From: Reichenbachiella agariperforans
GTDB taxonomy: Bacteria > Bacteroidota > Bacteroidia > Cytophagales > Cyclobacteriaceae
Reading direction: 5' to 3'
DNA: 64,000 nucleotides
NCBI RefSeq assembly: GCF_900142205.1
Contig: NZ_FRAA01000002.1
Coordinates: forward strand, 556,282 to 620,281
A program made the position numbers and the translations under genes. Positions 35,761 to 44,380 of this stretch are shown here, piece by piece. The notes beneath the pieces are model-generated. The model made no database searches, had not been told where the DNA came from, and saw nothing but the letters and a program-made list of their open reading frames with translations. Every line of letters begins with the position of its first letter. Position 1 is the stretch's first letter.

Positions 35761-36531
35761 ATGGAAATTCTAATATTAATGTTAGTGCTATGGTATGGAG
35801 GGTTGTTCTTCCAAACCTTCTTCTTACACAGATATTCAGCACATCAATCTTTCACCATGTCTAAGCTTGGTGAAAAGATAAGTTTTATACTCACATGGGC
35901 ATTTCAGGGATCTAACTATCTCAGTGCCTATGGATATGGAGTGATGCACAGAATGCACCACGCCTATGCCGACACAGAAAAGGACGTTCACTCTCCAAAG
36001 TACGACGCGAACCTCTTCGCCATGATGTGGAGAACCAAAACGACCTACTCTGCGATCACCAACAAGGAGATAGAAATCGAAAGCAGATTTACTGATGGCG
36101 TACCTGAGTGGCCTGCTTTTGACAAATTTGCGAGATCATGGTTTTCAAGAATCGCTTGGTCTGTCTTTTATGTAGGTTACTTTTATATGTTCGCTACTGC
36201 ATGGTGGCAATGGTTGGCTCTTCCAGTAGCTTTCTTGATGGCACCTATCCACGGTGCGATCATCAACTGGTTCGCTCATATCTACGGATATGTCAACTTC
36301 AAAGTCGGTGACACCAGCAAGAACATGCTACCAGTAGACTTCCTAATGATGGGCGAAAGCTATCACAACAATCACCACAAGCATGGCAACAGAGCTAACT
36401 TTGGCGGAGTGAGATGGCACGAAGTAGACCCTACTTATGTAGTCATGTGGATTCTGGACAAGCTCGGTATGATCCATATCAAAAGACTAGAAGTCTCTGT
36501 TAAAAAAGAGGATATCAAGAAAGCAGCTTAA
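35761..36531 (+). CDS. acyl-lipid/acyl-CoA delta-9 desaturase
   Basis: A 256-residue membrane di-iron desaturase that puts a double bond into saturated fatty acyl chains. The three His boxes are HRYSAH (about residue 23), HRMHHAYAD (about 63) and HNNHHKH (about 203), with hydrophobic segments between (LMLVLWYGGLFFQTFF, SVFYVGYFYMFATAW). It likely tunes membrane fluidity, for example in the cold. A tail of charged residues follows the last box. Well-defined terminator at 36555. Confidence 0.92.
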   Translation: MEILILMLVLWYGGLFFQTFFLHRYSAHQSFTMSKLGEKISFILTWAFQGSNYLSAYGYGVMHRMHHAYADTEKDVHSPKYDANLFAMMWRTKTTYSAITNKEIEIESRFTDGVPEWPAFDKFARSWFSRIAWSVFYVGYFYMFATAWWQWLALPVAFLMAPIHGAIINWFAHIYGYVNFKVGDTSKNMLPVDFLMMGESYHNNHHKHGNRANFGGVRWHEVDPTYVVMWILDKLGMIHIKRLEVSVKKEDIKKAA

Positions 36532-36554
36532 GCAACTGTATTATGAAATATTGG

Positions 36555-36588
36555 AACCCTGACTCAATGAGTCAGGGTTTTGTTTTTT
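36555..36588. terminator. bidirectional terminator
   Basis: A 12-bp inverted repeat (AACCCTGACTCA, 36555-36566, with 36568-36579; the inner pairs open to form the loop), followed by TTGTTTTTT. It serves the desaturase gene, and its T run overlaps the stop of the convergent Rieske gene. Confidence 0.8.
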
Positions 36589-36907
36589 AGAGCGAAACAT
36601 AAAGTGCGTCACCCTCCCAGAGTAGCGTATAGCGAATGAGATCTTTGCATCTGTGCTGAGACTCTTCTCCAGACTCTAGATCAAACTTATAGTCATGCCA
36701 AGGGCAAACAACTTCTAATTGTGGATTGATCCGGCCTTTCCCTAGATCGTCACTCATGTGGGGACAAGATTTCTCAAATGCAAAGTACCCTTTATGCGTC
36801 CTCGCTAGACAGAACTGCAAGTCATCTATCTGCAGTTTGACGATTTTATTGAGACCAACCGTCTGATCTGCTTTGTCTTTACTATCGAATAGGCGTACTT
36901 TCGTCAT
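36587..36907 (-). CDS. Rieske [2Fe-2S] ferredoxin-like protein
   Basis: A 106-residue stand-alone Rieske domain. The two cluster-binding motifs are CPHMSDDLG (Cys-x-His) and CPWHDYKFD (Cys-x2-His), separated by 17 residues; the surrounding FALE-like strands (KGYFAFEKS, YKFDLESGEE) match the small Rieske/NirD family that passes electrons to an oxygenase or reductase. The partner is not next to it: the neighbours are a desaturase (convergent) and an aminotransferase (divergent). Electron delivery to the desaturase is possible but speculative. Confidence 0.9.
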   Translation of the reverse strand: MTKVRLFDSKDKADQTVGLNKIVKLQIDDLQFCLARTHKGYFAFEKSCPHMSDDLGKGRINPQLEVVCPWHDYKFDLESGEESQHRCKDLIRYTLLWEGDALYVSL

Positions 36908-36964
36908 GGTATTTTACTTCTGATTAAATCTATTAAGATTTTGTCTTTACTACTCCTAGAACCC

Positions 36965-38113
36965 ATGAATTGTCAAAAGAATAAATTCCAGCTCAACAAA
37001 AAATATGCATACCTAAACTGTGCCTACATGGCTCCACAGCTCAAAAGCGTAGAAAAAGCAGGCCGAAAAGGCCTAGCTAAAAAACGTCAGCCAAATCTCA
37101 TCACCCCAGATGACTTTTTTCATGACCTAGAGACAATCAAGATTCTATTCTCCCAGCTCGTAAACTGTCCAGACAAAAACCGCATCACCATGATCCCTTC
37201 AGCCTCTTATGGGATAGCCAATGTAGTGAATAATCTACCGCTCAAAAAAACAGACAATATTATCGTCTGCGGAGACCAGTTCCCTAGCAACGTCTACCCA
37301 TGGATGTCTGCTTGCCAAAAAAGTGATGCAGAGCTCCGCATCATCACCGCTCCAGATACTACCGAAATGAGAGGTAAACTCTGGAATGAAAAAATACTAG
37401 GAGCCATTGATGAAAAGACACAGGCAGTAGCCCTAGGGCATGTCCACTGGGCAGATGGCACTTTGTTCGATCTATTGAGCCTGCGCCAGCGCTGTGACGA
37501 AGTAGACGCAGCACTCATCATCGACGGTACTCAGTCGGTCGGTGCTTTGCCATTCGATATACAGGAAATCAGGCCCGACGCACTCATAGTGGCAGGGTAC
37601 AAATGGCTACTCGGGCCTTACAGCTCAGGTATCGCTTACTATGGCGAAAAGTTTGATAAAGGAACTCCCATCGAACAAAACTGGATCAATAGATTGGATA
37701 GTCAAAACTTCTCTGAGTTAGTCAACTACCGAGAGGTGTATCAGCCCGGAGCAGACAGGTATGGCGTGGGAGAGAAGAGCAACTTCATCATGAACCCGAT
37801 GGTCATCGCAGCACTCAAACAAATACTCAACTGGCAACCCCATCATATTCAAACCTACTGCCACGACCTCATACAGCCTCTGGTATCAGAGGCACAACAG
37901 CTTGGTCTGTATATCGAAGATTCTGCGCATCGCTCCAATCATTTGTTTGGGATACAAATCCCCGAGGACAAACAGGACGCGCTACATCAAGCCCTAAAAC
38001 TACACCGTGTCAGCGCATCTATGCGAGGCTCCTTTCTCAGAGTATCACCCCATGTCTACAATGACAGCCGAGATATCAACAAACTGATACGTGTACTCAG
38101 AGCCATAGTATAA
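36965..38113 (+). CDS. class V aminotransferase (cysteine desulfurase/kynureninase-like)
   Basis: A 382-residue PLP enzyme. The Schiff-base Lys lies in IVAGYKWLLGPYSSG (about residue 219), preceded by LIIDGTQSVGALPFD with the PLP-binding Asp and by TMIPSASYGIANV near the phosphate site. It lacks a recognisable loop Cys of true cysteine desulfurases, so it is better read as a generic class V aminotransferase; the substrate is unknown. The ATG 36965 (MNCQKN) is preferred to a TTG at 36941. Confidence 0.85.
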   Translation: MNCQKNKFQLNKKYAYLNCAYMAPQLKSVEKAGRKGLAKKRQPNLITPDDFFHDLETIKILFSQLVNCPDKNRITMIPSASYGIANVVNNLPLKKTDNIIVCGDQFPSNVYPWMSACQKSDAELRIITAPDTTEMRGKLWNEKILGAIDEKTQAVALGHVHWADGTLFDLLSLRQRCDEVDAALIIDGTQSVGALPFDIQEIRPDALIVAGYKWLLGPYSSGIAYYGEKFDKGTPIEQNWINRLDSQNFSELVNYREVYQPGADRYGVGEKSNFIMNPMVIAALKQILNWQPHHIQTYCHDLIQPLVSEAQQLGLYIEDSAHRSNHLFGIQIPEDKQDALHQALKLHRVSASMRGSFLRVSPHVYNDSRDINKLIRVLRAIV

Positions 38114-38121
38114 AGCGCGAA

Positions 38122-38403
38122 TCAATCCACAACTTCCACACCTTTCCAGAAGGCCACATACCCTTCTATTTGCTTGGCCAGCGCTGAGGCAGATGGATAG
38201 TACCATGCCGCATCAGGATTGGTCTTTCCGTTTACTTCCAAAGTATAATAGCTGGCCTGTCCCTTCCATGGACAGGTCGTGTGCGATTGACTCTCCTTAA
38301 AAAACTCCTGTTTGATCGAGTCAGCTGGGAAGTAATGATTATTCTCTATCACTAGGGTGTCATTACTCTCGGCGACCACTTCATTATTCCAAATTGCTTT
38401 CAT
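38122..38403 (-). CDS. DUF427 domain protein
   Basis: A 93-residue protein of the DUF427 family: MKAIWNNEVVAESNDTLVIE, YYFPADSI-like strand, HTTCPWKGQASYYTLEVNG and DAAWYYPSAS. The CPWKG motif is family-typical. Function unknown; the fold is a small beta barrel. ATG 38403 is preferred to TTG 38424 because it starts at the conserved MKAIWN. Convergent with the aminotransferase gene, 8 bases apart. Confidence 0.88.
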   Translation of the reverse strand: MKAIWNNEVVAESNDTLVIENNHYFPADSIKQEFFKESQSHTTCPWKGQASYYTLEVNGKTNPDAAWYYPSASALAKQIEGYVAFWKGVEVVD

Positions 38404-38555
38404 AGGTTTTCTTTTTTTACTCAACTGATATAGGGGTAGTTAAGTTCCGATATGTCTTATTAATCGAACGAACATTGCCACTTGTCGAATAGATTTAGAA
38501 GACTACATAGCAGATTCTACCTTAACCAAGCAAAACGCAAAGAATCTATTTCGCT

Positions 38556-39257
38556 ATGGAAAAATCAGACAAGACAAAAAATACCTGTACTCCCGAAATT
38601 CTAAACCAAGCCAAACAATATGATTTAGAACATCACGTTAAAACCACAGGTAAAATGAAAAATAATGTTAGTGTAAGTGATAGCGCACTGATATCACAAT
38701 ACAAAAACGGAAGTGAAGCAGCTTTTGAAGAATTGGTCACTCGTCACAAATCGAGAGTTTTTACCACGATTTATTTGATAGTCAAAGACAAGTATGTCGC
38801 AGAGGATTTGCTCCAAGACACTTTTATCAAAGTGATCAAAACAGTCAAATCAGGAAAATACAACGAAGAAGGAAAATTCCTTCCTTGGGTATTGAGAATT
38901 GCGCACAACTTGGCCATTGATTTTTTCAGAAAGGACAAGAGATACCCTACTATTGTCATGGAAGATGGCAGTGGTGTTTTCAACACACTAGATTTTGCCG
39001 AAGATTCTGTGGAGTCGTTACAGATTAAAAGTGACACCCACGCACTATTAAAAAACCTAGTTCAAGAACTTCCAGAAACACAAAAGGAAGTTTTGATAAT
39101 GAGGCATTATATGCAGATGAGTTTTCAAGACATAGCTGACACGACACAGGTGAGCATTAATACTGCTCTTGGGAGAATGCGCTACGCTTTGATTAATTTG
39201 CGTAAGAAAATGCAAAAAATGAGTATTGATTATGATCAACATATTTACCGAAACTGA
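38556..39257 (+). CDS. ECF-type RNA polymerase sigma factor
   Basis: A 233-residue sigma-70 family factor. Region 2: AFEELVTRHKSRVFTTIYLI, YVAEDLLQDTFIKV, LPWVLRIAHNLAIDFFRK. Region 4: ELPETQKEVLIMRHYMQMSF followed by QDIADTTQVSINTALGRMRY. An N-terminal extension of about 33 residues precedes a second ATG at 38655 (MKNNVSVSD), which aligns better with relatives and has an AGG site upstream, so it may be the true start. It directs transcription of an unknown regulon. A short open frame overlaps its end and may encode a regulator. Confidence 0.9.
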   Translation: MEKSDKTKNTCTPEILNQAKQYDLEHHVKTTGKMKNNVSVSDSALISQYKNGSEAAFEELVTRHKSRVFTTIYLIVKDKYVAEDLLQDTFIKVIKTVKSGKYNEEGKFLPWVLRIAHNLAIDFFRKDKRYPTIVMEDGSGVFNTLDFAEDSVESLQIKSDTHALLKNLVQELPETQKEVLIMRHYMQMSFQDIADTTQVSINTALGRMRYALINLRKKMQKMSIDYDQHIYRN

Positions 39258-39471
39258 CCTGATCCGGTACATCTACGGGGAAACCTCAAAAAACGAAGAT
39301 CAACAAATCGAAGAAGCAATTTTTTGCAATTCAGAATTAGAAAAACAACTATCTAGGCTCCAACTTGATACTACACTGTTGGATAAGCTATTGCTAAACC
39401 CGTCACAACCTAGCATCAAGCATATCATGGAGTATTCCCTTAACTTCGACTCCAACCAAAAAACCATATAA
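39232..39471 (+). CDS. 79-residue acidic protein overlapping the sigma gene, possible anti-sigma
   Basis: Starts with ATG 39232 inside the last 26 bases of the sigma gene, in another frame. The sequence MINIFTETDLIRYIYGETSK is followed by NEDQQIEEAIFCNSELEKQL: this 'ILRYxxGExSxEE' helix pattern is like the N-terminal domain of cytoplasmic anti-sigma factors, without the zinc motif and without a membrane anchor. Translation coupling to the sigma gene supports a regulatory partnership. This is inference from pattern and position. Confidence 0.7.
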   Translation: MINIFTETDLIRYIYGETSKNEDQQIEEAIFCNSELEKQLSRLQLDTTLLDKLLLNPSQPSIKHIMEYSLNFDSNQKTI

Positions 39472-39519
39472 CAAGACACCGCTATTCCTCCTCCCGTTCT
39501 ATTTGATTAATTTCGACCT

Positions 39520-40170
39520 ATGAATAAAAAGGAGAGATATCAGTTTTTCATCGAGCATTTCAGCCAAAACAACCCAGAGGCAGAAACCGAACTACACTAC
39601 GAAAATCCCTATCAGCTGATCGTAGCAGTTGCGCTAAGTGCTCAATGCACAGACAAGCGTGTCAACATGGTCACGCCAGCCATTTTCGAAACTTTCCCTA
39701 CCGTCGAGGACTTAGCCCAATCAAACTTTGACGAACTGTTCCCATACATACGATCGATCTCCTACCCAAACAACAAAACCAAACATCTACTAGGCATGGC
39801 AAAAATGCTAGTCGAAGATTTCAACTCCGAAATACCCGCAGATCTCAATGATCTACAAAAGCTACCGGGCGTAGGTCGAAAAACTGCCAACGTCATTGCA
39901 TCTGTTATATTTAACCAACCCACGATGGCGGTCGACACCCATGTGTTTCGTGTATCCAAAAGACTCGGTCTCGTCACCCAAACCGCCAAGACACCACTAG
40001 AGGTAGAAAAACAACTGGTCAGACACATCCCTGAAGAACATATCCCCAAAGCGCATCACTGGCTGATCCTACACGGTCGCTACATCTGTCTTGCACGAAA
40101 ACCCAAATGCAACGAATGCACACTCACACTGATGTGTCGATACTATGAGAAACTAGAAAACAAGAATTAA
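39520..40170 (+). CDS. nth: endonuclease III
   Basis: Bifunctional DNA glycosylase/AP lyase for oxidised pyrimidines. The helix-hairpin-helix LPGVGRKTANVI carries the catalytic Lys, and VDTHVFRVSKRLG the catalytic Asp. The C-terminal [4Fe-4S] loop has the exact spacing C-x6-C-x2-C-x5-C (CLARKPKCNECTLTLMC). Length of 216 residues is standard. Transcribed in the same direction as the sigma factor pair, 48 bases downstream. Confidence 0.96.
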   Translation: MNKKERYQFFIEHFSQNNPEAETELHYENPYQLIVAVALSAQCTDKRVNMVTPAIFETFPTVEDLAQSNFDELFPYIRSISYPNNKTKHLLGMAKMLVEDFNSEIPADLNDLQKLPGVGRKTANVIASVIFNQPTMAVDTHVFRVSKRLGLVTQTAKTPLEVEKQLVRHIPEEHIPKAHHWLILHGRYICLARKPKCNECTLTLMCRYYEKLENKN

Positions 40171-40245
40171 CATTTTAATCACTAAATTAGTCTAAGACAC
40201 TACCCGTAAATTTTTTAGATTACACTCCGCATTCTTCGACAAAGC

Positions 40246-40527
40246 ATGAAAAAAATTAAGCCCTTTTTATACGGGATCTACATTCTCTTTTTTATAACAG
40301 CAGCTTTCATAGCCATCACACACGAAAACCTCGTGCTACACTGGAAGTGGGATTTCATCGACACCTGGGTTGGACTCATGCGTCTCGTCCTCAAGCTCGG
40401 AGGTATAGGAACCGTTCTTTTCGCATCCCTACTCATCTTAGAGTACACCCAAGTACGAAAACTTCGAAAAAAAATAGAAGAACAAGAATATGAAATCCAA
40501 AAGCTGAAATCCAAGAATCAACCTTAA
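40246..40527 (+). CDS. small two-helix membrane protein with coiled-coil tail
   Basis: A 93-residue protein: transmembrane segments at about residues 7-25 (FLYGIYILFFITAAFIAI) and 46-68 (LKLGGIGTVLFASLLILEY), then a charged helix LRKKIEEQEYEIQKLKSKNQ that looks like a coiled coil. Domain not recognised. It lies between nth and comM, same strand. Confidence 0.7.
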   Translation: MKKIKPFLYGIYILFFITAAFIAITHENLVLHWKWDFIDTWVGLMRLVLKLGGIGTVLFASLLILEYTQVRKLRKKIEEQEYEIQKLKSKNQP

Positions 40528-40595
40528 TTCAGCTATATTAGACAAGCGTATCACACGTTTCGGCAGCAAAGAGAACCAACCACACAAGATACATT

Positions 40596-42134
40596 ATGCT
40601 AGCAAAAACCTATGGCAGTGCAGTCTACGGTGTAGATGCCCATCAGATCACAATAGAAGTCAATATCATCACAGGTACCAAGTTCTTCATGGTGGGCCTT
40701 CCAGACTCAGCTGTCAAAGAAAGCGAACACCGCGTAGAATCGGCTCTTAAACAAAACGGCTATCACATGCCCAGACAGAGGGTTATAGTCAACTTAGCTC
40801 CTGCGGATATCAAAAAAGAAGGCTCTGCCTACGATCTACCTATTGCCATCGGTATTCTATGTGCTTCTGATCAAATCACTCTCCCTTCTTTGGATCAATA
40901 TATGATCATGGGCGAACTAGCACTGGATGGAAAAATACGCCCTGTCAAAGGAGCACTTCCTATTGCTATCGAAGCGCGAAAAAAAGGCTTCAAAGGTCTC
41001 ATCTTACCCAAAGAAAACGCCTCTGAGGCAGCAATAGTGGACAAAATAGATGTGATTGGTGTAGAGTCCCTAAAAGAAGCCGTCAATCACCTAACTGGTA
41101 AAAAGCCCATAGAACCACTGCACTACGACACCCGTGATATCTTCCAGTCTCACGTCAACGAATATGATGCGGATTTTGCCAACGTCCAAGGCCAAGAAAA
41201 CATCAAACGATCTCTAGAGATCGCAGCTGCAGGAGGTCACAATGTCATCATGATCGGCCCTCCAGGCGCAGGCAAAACCATGCTCGCCAAAAGACTACCG
41301 TCAATACTCCCTCCATTGACATTGCAAGAATCTCTAGAAACCACCAAAATTCATTCTGTATCTGGACACCTTAGTGAAAATGCTTCGCTCATCGCAACTC
41401 GACCTTTTCGCTCTCCACATCATACCATTAGTGACGTAGCATTAGTAGGAGGTGGCGGCATACCTCAGCCAGGAGAAATCTCCCTCGCCAACAATGGTGT
41501 ACTTTTTCTCGATGAATTGCCAGAGTTCAAACGTACCGTACTGGAAGTCATGCGTCAGCCACTAGAGGAGCGTAAAGTCACGATCTCCAGAGCACGCATC
41601 TCAATCGAATTTCCAGCTAACTTTATGCTCATCGCCAGCATGAATCCCTGTCCTTGCGGATACTACAATCATCCCGAAAAGGACTGCGTCTGCGCACCAG
41701 GCGTAGTTCAAAAATACCTAAACAAAGTCAGTGGTCCATTATTGGATCGAATCGATCTGCACGTAGAGGTCACTCCAGTATCTTTTGATCAACTCAGTGC
41801 AGACCGAAAAACAGAAAGCAGTGATGAGATTAGAAACCGTGTCATAGAAGCACGGCTCATTCAAGCAGAACGGTTCAAAGATCACCCTGATATTTTCAAC
41901 AATGCCATGATGAATTCGCAGATGGTCAAGTCCATGTGCCAAATCAACCAAGCAGGCAGAGCGTTACTCAAAACTGCCATGGAAAAACTCGGTCTATCCG
42001 CCAGAGCCTATGATCGCATCCTAAAAGTAGCTCGCACCATCGCAGACTTAGCGGGCAAAGAAGATATCCAAATCGAACATCTCGCAGAGGCTATCCAATA
42101 CAGAAGCCTAGACCGAGACGGCTGGGCCAACTAA
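40596..42134 (+). CDS. comM: YifB/ComM family Mg-chelatase-like AAA+ ATPase
   Basis: A 512-residue hexameric helicase-type ATPase of the ComM family, which in other bacteria drives branch migration during natural transformation and recombination. N-terminal Lon-like domain (KTYGSAVYGVDAHQITIEVN), then AAA+ with Walker A GPPGAGKTMLAKRL and Walker B GVLFLDELPEF, and a Cys-rich loop (NPCPCGYYNH...DCVCAPG) typical of the family. The C-terminal domain is GRALLKTAMEKLGLSARAYD. Length is standard. Confidence 0.93.
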   Translation: MLAKTYGSAVYGVDAHQITIEVNIITGTKFFMVGLPDSAVKESEHRVESALKQNGYHMPRQRVIVNLAPADIKKEGSAYDLPIAIGILCASDQITLPSLDQYMIMGELALDGKIRPVKGALPIAIEARKKGFKGLILPKENASEAAIVDKIDVIGVESLKEAVNHLTGKKPIEPLHYDTRDIFQSHVNEYDADFANVQGQENIKRSLEIAAAGGHNVIMIGPPGAGKTMLAKRLPSILPPLTLQESLETTKIHSVSGHLSENASLIATRPFRSPHHTISDVALVGGGGIPQPGEISLANNGVLFLDELPEFKRTVLEVMRQPLEERKVTISRARISIEFPANFMLIASMNPCPCGYYNHPEKDCVCAPGVVQKYLNKVSGPLLDRIDLHVEVTPVSFDQLSADRKTESSDEIRNRVIEARLIQAERFKDHPDIFNNAMMNSQMVKSMCQINQAGRALLKTAMEKLGLSARAYDRILKVARTIADLAGKEDIQIEHLAEAIQYRSLDRDGWAN

Positions 42135-42446
42135 CCCATAGTGAAACAACGAATCAAAACTACTCCGTAACACCACTTCAGTCTGTAAACTCTGGCACAC
42201 ACTATCATAGTGTCGCTTTCCCTTTTTTACATTTTGTAGAAATGTTTACCCAGATCGAGAAAATAAGAAACACCTCGAAGAGGTATTAAGCCCACATAAC
42301 CCTCCTATCACTCAAAATTGGAGTTGGTATGCTTTTTTCAATCTGTCTCACAACAAATTGGATCAGCTCTGCGATCGGATCAAATGATGATCGGCTCACT
42401 AGAAAGCAGCGTTGCATCCATGTATTTTTCACAAAAATCCATACAT
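42135..42446. other. 312-base gap between comM and the outer-membrane barrel gene
   Basis: No gene. There is a weak 6-bp hairpin (42199-42213, ACACTA/TAGTGT) followed by a T run at 42223-42228 that may end the comM transcript, and a tiny ACCTC/GAGGT hairpin at 42272-42284. The open frame continuing the next gene upstream to 42318 has no coding character. Confidence 0.5.
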
Positions 42447-43067
42447 ATGAACAAGCAACTAATGGCATATATCGCCACACTCGTACTTATAATCTCTGCT
42501 GGATCGATGGCTCGCGCACAAGAAGTAAACGCTGGGGTAAAAGGGGGTATGAATTTCAGTACCCTAATACAAAATGAAATTGATGATCAAGACATGCGTC
42601 TCGGCTGGCAAGCTGGTTTCTACTCCAAAATCCGAACTGGAGAACGTTTCTTTGTCATGCCAGAAGTATTGTTTTCTACCAAAGGTGTCAAATACAACTA
42701 TGATTTTTTAGGTTCCTCTGGAGATATCAAGCTTAACCTATATTACATAGACGTGCCCGTTATGCTCGGTTTTCATCTTACCGAACAGTTAGCCATAGAA
42801 GTCGGGCCATACGCTTCCTACCTTGTAGATGCTGGCTACAAAGACTCAGGCGACAATGAAGAAGACGAACTAGACAGGGACAATTTCAAGAGCTTTGACT
42901 ATGGACTGGCTGGAGGGCTGAGCTATAGCCTCGAATCCTTCATGATCGGTGCACGCTACAACTACGGCCTAGCTGAGATCGCCGAAAGTGATGTGGCTGA
43001 TTTCGCCTTAGAGAACTCACGTAACTCAGTCGCGCAGCTTTATGTTGCCTTTCGATTGACTGACTGA
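42447..43067 (+). CDS. outer-membrane beta-barrel protein (porin family)
   Basis: A 206-residue protein. Signal peptide MNKQLMAYIATLVLIISAGS with cleavage near MARAQEV. The mature part is an 8-strand barrel of the Bacteroidota 'outer membrane beta-barrel' type: VNAGVKGGMNFSTL, LGWQAGFYSKIRTG, FFVMPEVLFSTKGVKYNY, YYIDVPVMLGFHL, AIEVGPYASYL, FDYGLAGGLSYSL, FMIGARYNYGL and the terminal strand AQLYVAFRLTD. Function unknown (structural or transport). A terminator follows at 43104. Confidence 0.88.
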   Translation: MNKQLMAYIATLVLIISAGSMARAQEVNAGVKGGMNFSTLIQNEIDDQDMRLGWQAGFYSKIRTGERFFVMPEVLFSTKGVKYNYDFLGSSGDIKLNLYYIDVPVMLGFHLTEQLAIEVGPYASYLVDAGYKDSGDNEEDELDRDNFKSFDYGLAGGLSYSLESFMIGARYNYGLAEIAESDVADFALENSRNSVAQLYVAFRLTD

Positions 43068-43373
43068 TACACATAACTCTTATACCCTAAGCGAATCAAA
43101 ATCAATCTGGTGTAGCATACTCGAACAACGAGTAGCTCGCCAGATTTTTTACTTTATACCTATTCAGTTTTGCTCTATCGATTTAAAAGTTAGGAAATGA
43201 ACGATACTTAATGCCCCCCTCCTACGTTAAAGAATAACCAGCGTGCTAACGCTCTGTATCCAAGAGAATAAACTTGTTGAAAATTTATTATTTGCACGCC
43301 ATTTTTGATTTTACTTTTTAGAAGTGTTGAACTAGATTAGCGCAACTGTTCTAGAACGAGAGACCTGATAATT
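43068..43373. other. 306-base gap between the barrel gene and the DksA-like gene
   Basis: Holds the terminator at 43104-43150 and, after about 43200, an AT-rich leader to the DksA-like gene with no clear -33/-7 pair. No coding frame is supported. Confidence 0.5.
43104..43150 (+). terminator. terminator after the barrel gene
   Basis: A 7-bp outer stem (AATCTGG/CCAGATT, 43104-43110 with 43140-43146), a 5-bp inner stem (ACTCG/CGAGT), then a T run to 43150. Confidence 0.75.
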
Positions 43374-43760
43374 ATGAGCAACGGAGAGAAAACAAGATAT
43401 TCCACTAGCGAATTACAAGAGTTTGAGGAATTGATCAACAACAAGCTAGAAAAGGCTTGGAACGAACTAAACTACATCAAGCAGTCTTTGACCAAAAGCA
43501 AAGACTCTGGTACAGATAGCACCTTTGGCAATGTGAAAACGCTAGAAGATGGTGCGGACACGGCTGAAAAAGAAAGCTTGAACCAATTAGCAGCAAGGCA
43601 ACAAAAATTCATTACCAACTTGGAGAATGCCTTGATACGAATCAAAAACGGTACTTACGGAATTTGCAAAGAAAGTGGAAAACTCATCAGCAAGGAAAGA
43701 TTGAAGGCTGTACCTCACACGACGCTTTCTATTGATTCCAAACTGAAGCAAAACAGCTAA
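43374..43760 (+). CDS. DksA/TraR-family regulator with one cysteine left of the zinc site
   Basis: A 128-residue protein: a long N-terminal coiled coil (ELQEFEELINNKLEKAWNEL) then the C-terminal globule IRIKNGTYGICKESGKLISK and ERLKAVPHTTLSIDSK. Classical DksA has four zinc cysteines; this one keeps only the Cys of YGIC, with Lys-Leu-Ile taking the place of the partner. Such single-Cys versions are common in Bacteroidota, and fold without zinc. It probably binds RNA polymerase in the secondary channel. Its stop is directly followed, with no gap, by the TTG start of scpB. Confidence 0.88.
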   Translation: MSNGEKTRYSTSELQEFEELINNKLEKAWNELNYIKQSLTKSKDSGTDSTFGNVKTLEDGADTAEKESLNQLAARQQKFITNLENALIRIKNGTYGICKESGKLISKERLKAVPHTTLSIDSKLKQNS

Positions 43761-44321
43761 TTGGATTTTCTATCCAACCATATAGAGGCACTCATATTTT
43801 GCTCGCCTAAACCTATCACGGATAAGGAATTAAAAAATTGCTTGTCCGAGATGTTCGAGGCTGATGTCCCCATGAAGGACATAGAAGAAGCCATCCTGTC
43901 TCTCCAACAGAAATACAGCGACAATAGTTATTCCTTCGAACCTCTCCTCAGTGGCGGTGGGTATCAGTTTCTAACCAAACCAGCCTATCAAGCCAGCATC
44001 GGCATACTCCTCAAGCAACAGTCCAAAAAACGACTTTCCAACTCTGCTTTGGAAACCTTATCTATCATCGCCTACAAACAGCCCGTAACCAAAGGCGATC
44101 TCGAACAAATCCGTGGTGTCAGCTGTGACTATTCTGTACAAAAACTCCTAGAGAAAGAACTCATCGAAATCAAAGGTAAGTCTGAAGCCGTAGGCCGTCC
44201 ACTCATATACGGCACCAGTGAAAACTTCACCGACTACTTCGGCATCAACAGCATCAGCGAACTCCCTACGATTAAAGATTTCGAACAGAAAGACAACGAA
44301 ATCGGGGATTCACAAGAATAG
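43761..44321 (+). CDS. scpB: segregation and condensation protein B
   Basis: A 186-residue partner of SMC and ScpA in chromosome condensation: two winged-helix domains, with the typical start DFLSNHIEALIFCSPKPIT, the linking segment GGYQFLTKPAY and LSNSALETLSIIAYKQPV plus TKGDLEQIRGVSCDYSV in the second domain. The start is TTG immediately after the DksA-like stop. The pseudouridine synthase gene is 59 bases downstream, as in many bacteria. Confidence 0.93.
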   Translation: MDFLSNHIEALIFCSPKPITDKELKNCLSEMFEADVPMKDIEEAILSLQQKYSDNSYSFEPLLSGGGYQFLTKPAYQASIGILLKQQSKKRLSNSALETLSIIAYKQPVTKGDLEQIRGVSCDYSVQKLLEKELIEIKGKSEAVGRPLIYGTSENFTDYFGINSISELPTIKDFEQKDNEIGDSQE

Positions 44322-44380
44322 GTCAAGCGAATAGCGTTTCACCATTCTTATTGCCTAGCTTTGCAGGATAATTTTTGATC

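Noticed and set aside
42286-42480. 64-residue minus-strand frame in the comM to barrel gap
   Set aside because: No start signal or composition of a real gene; overlaps the signal peptide of the barrel gene.
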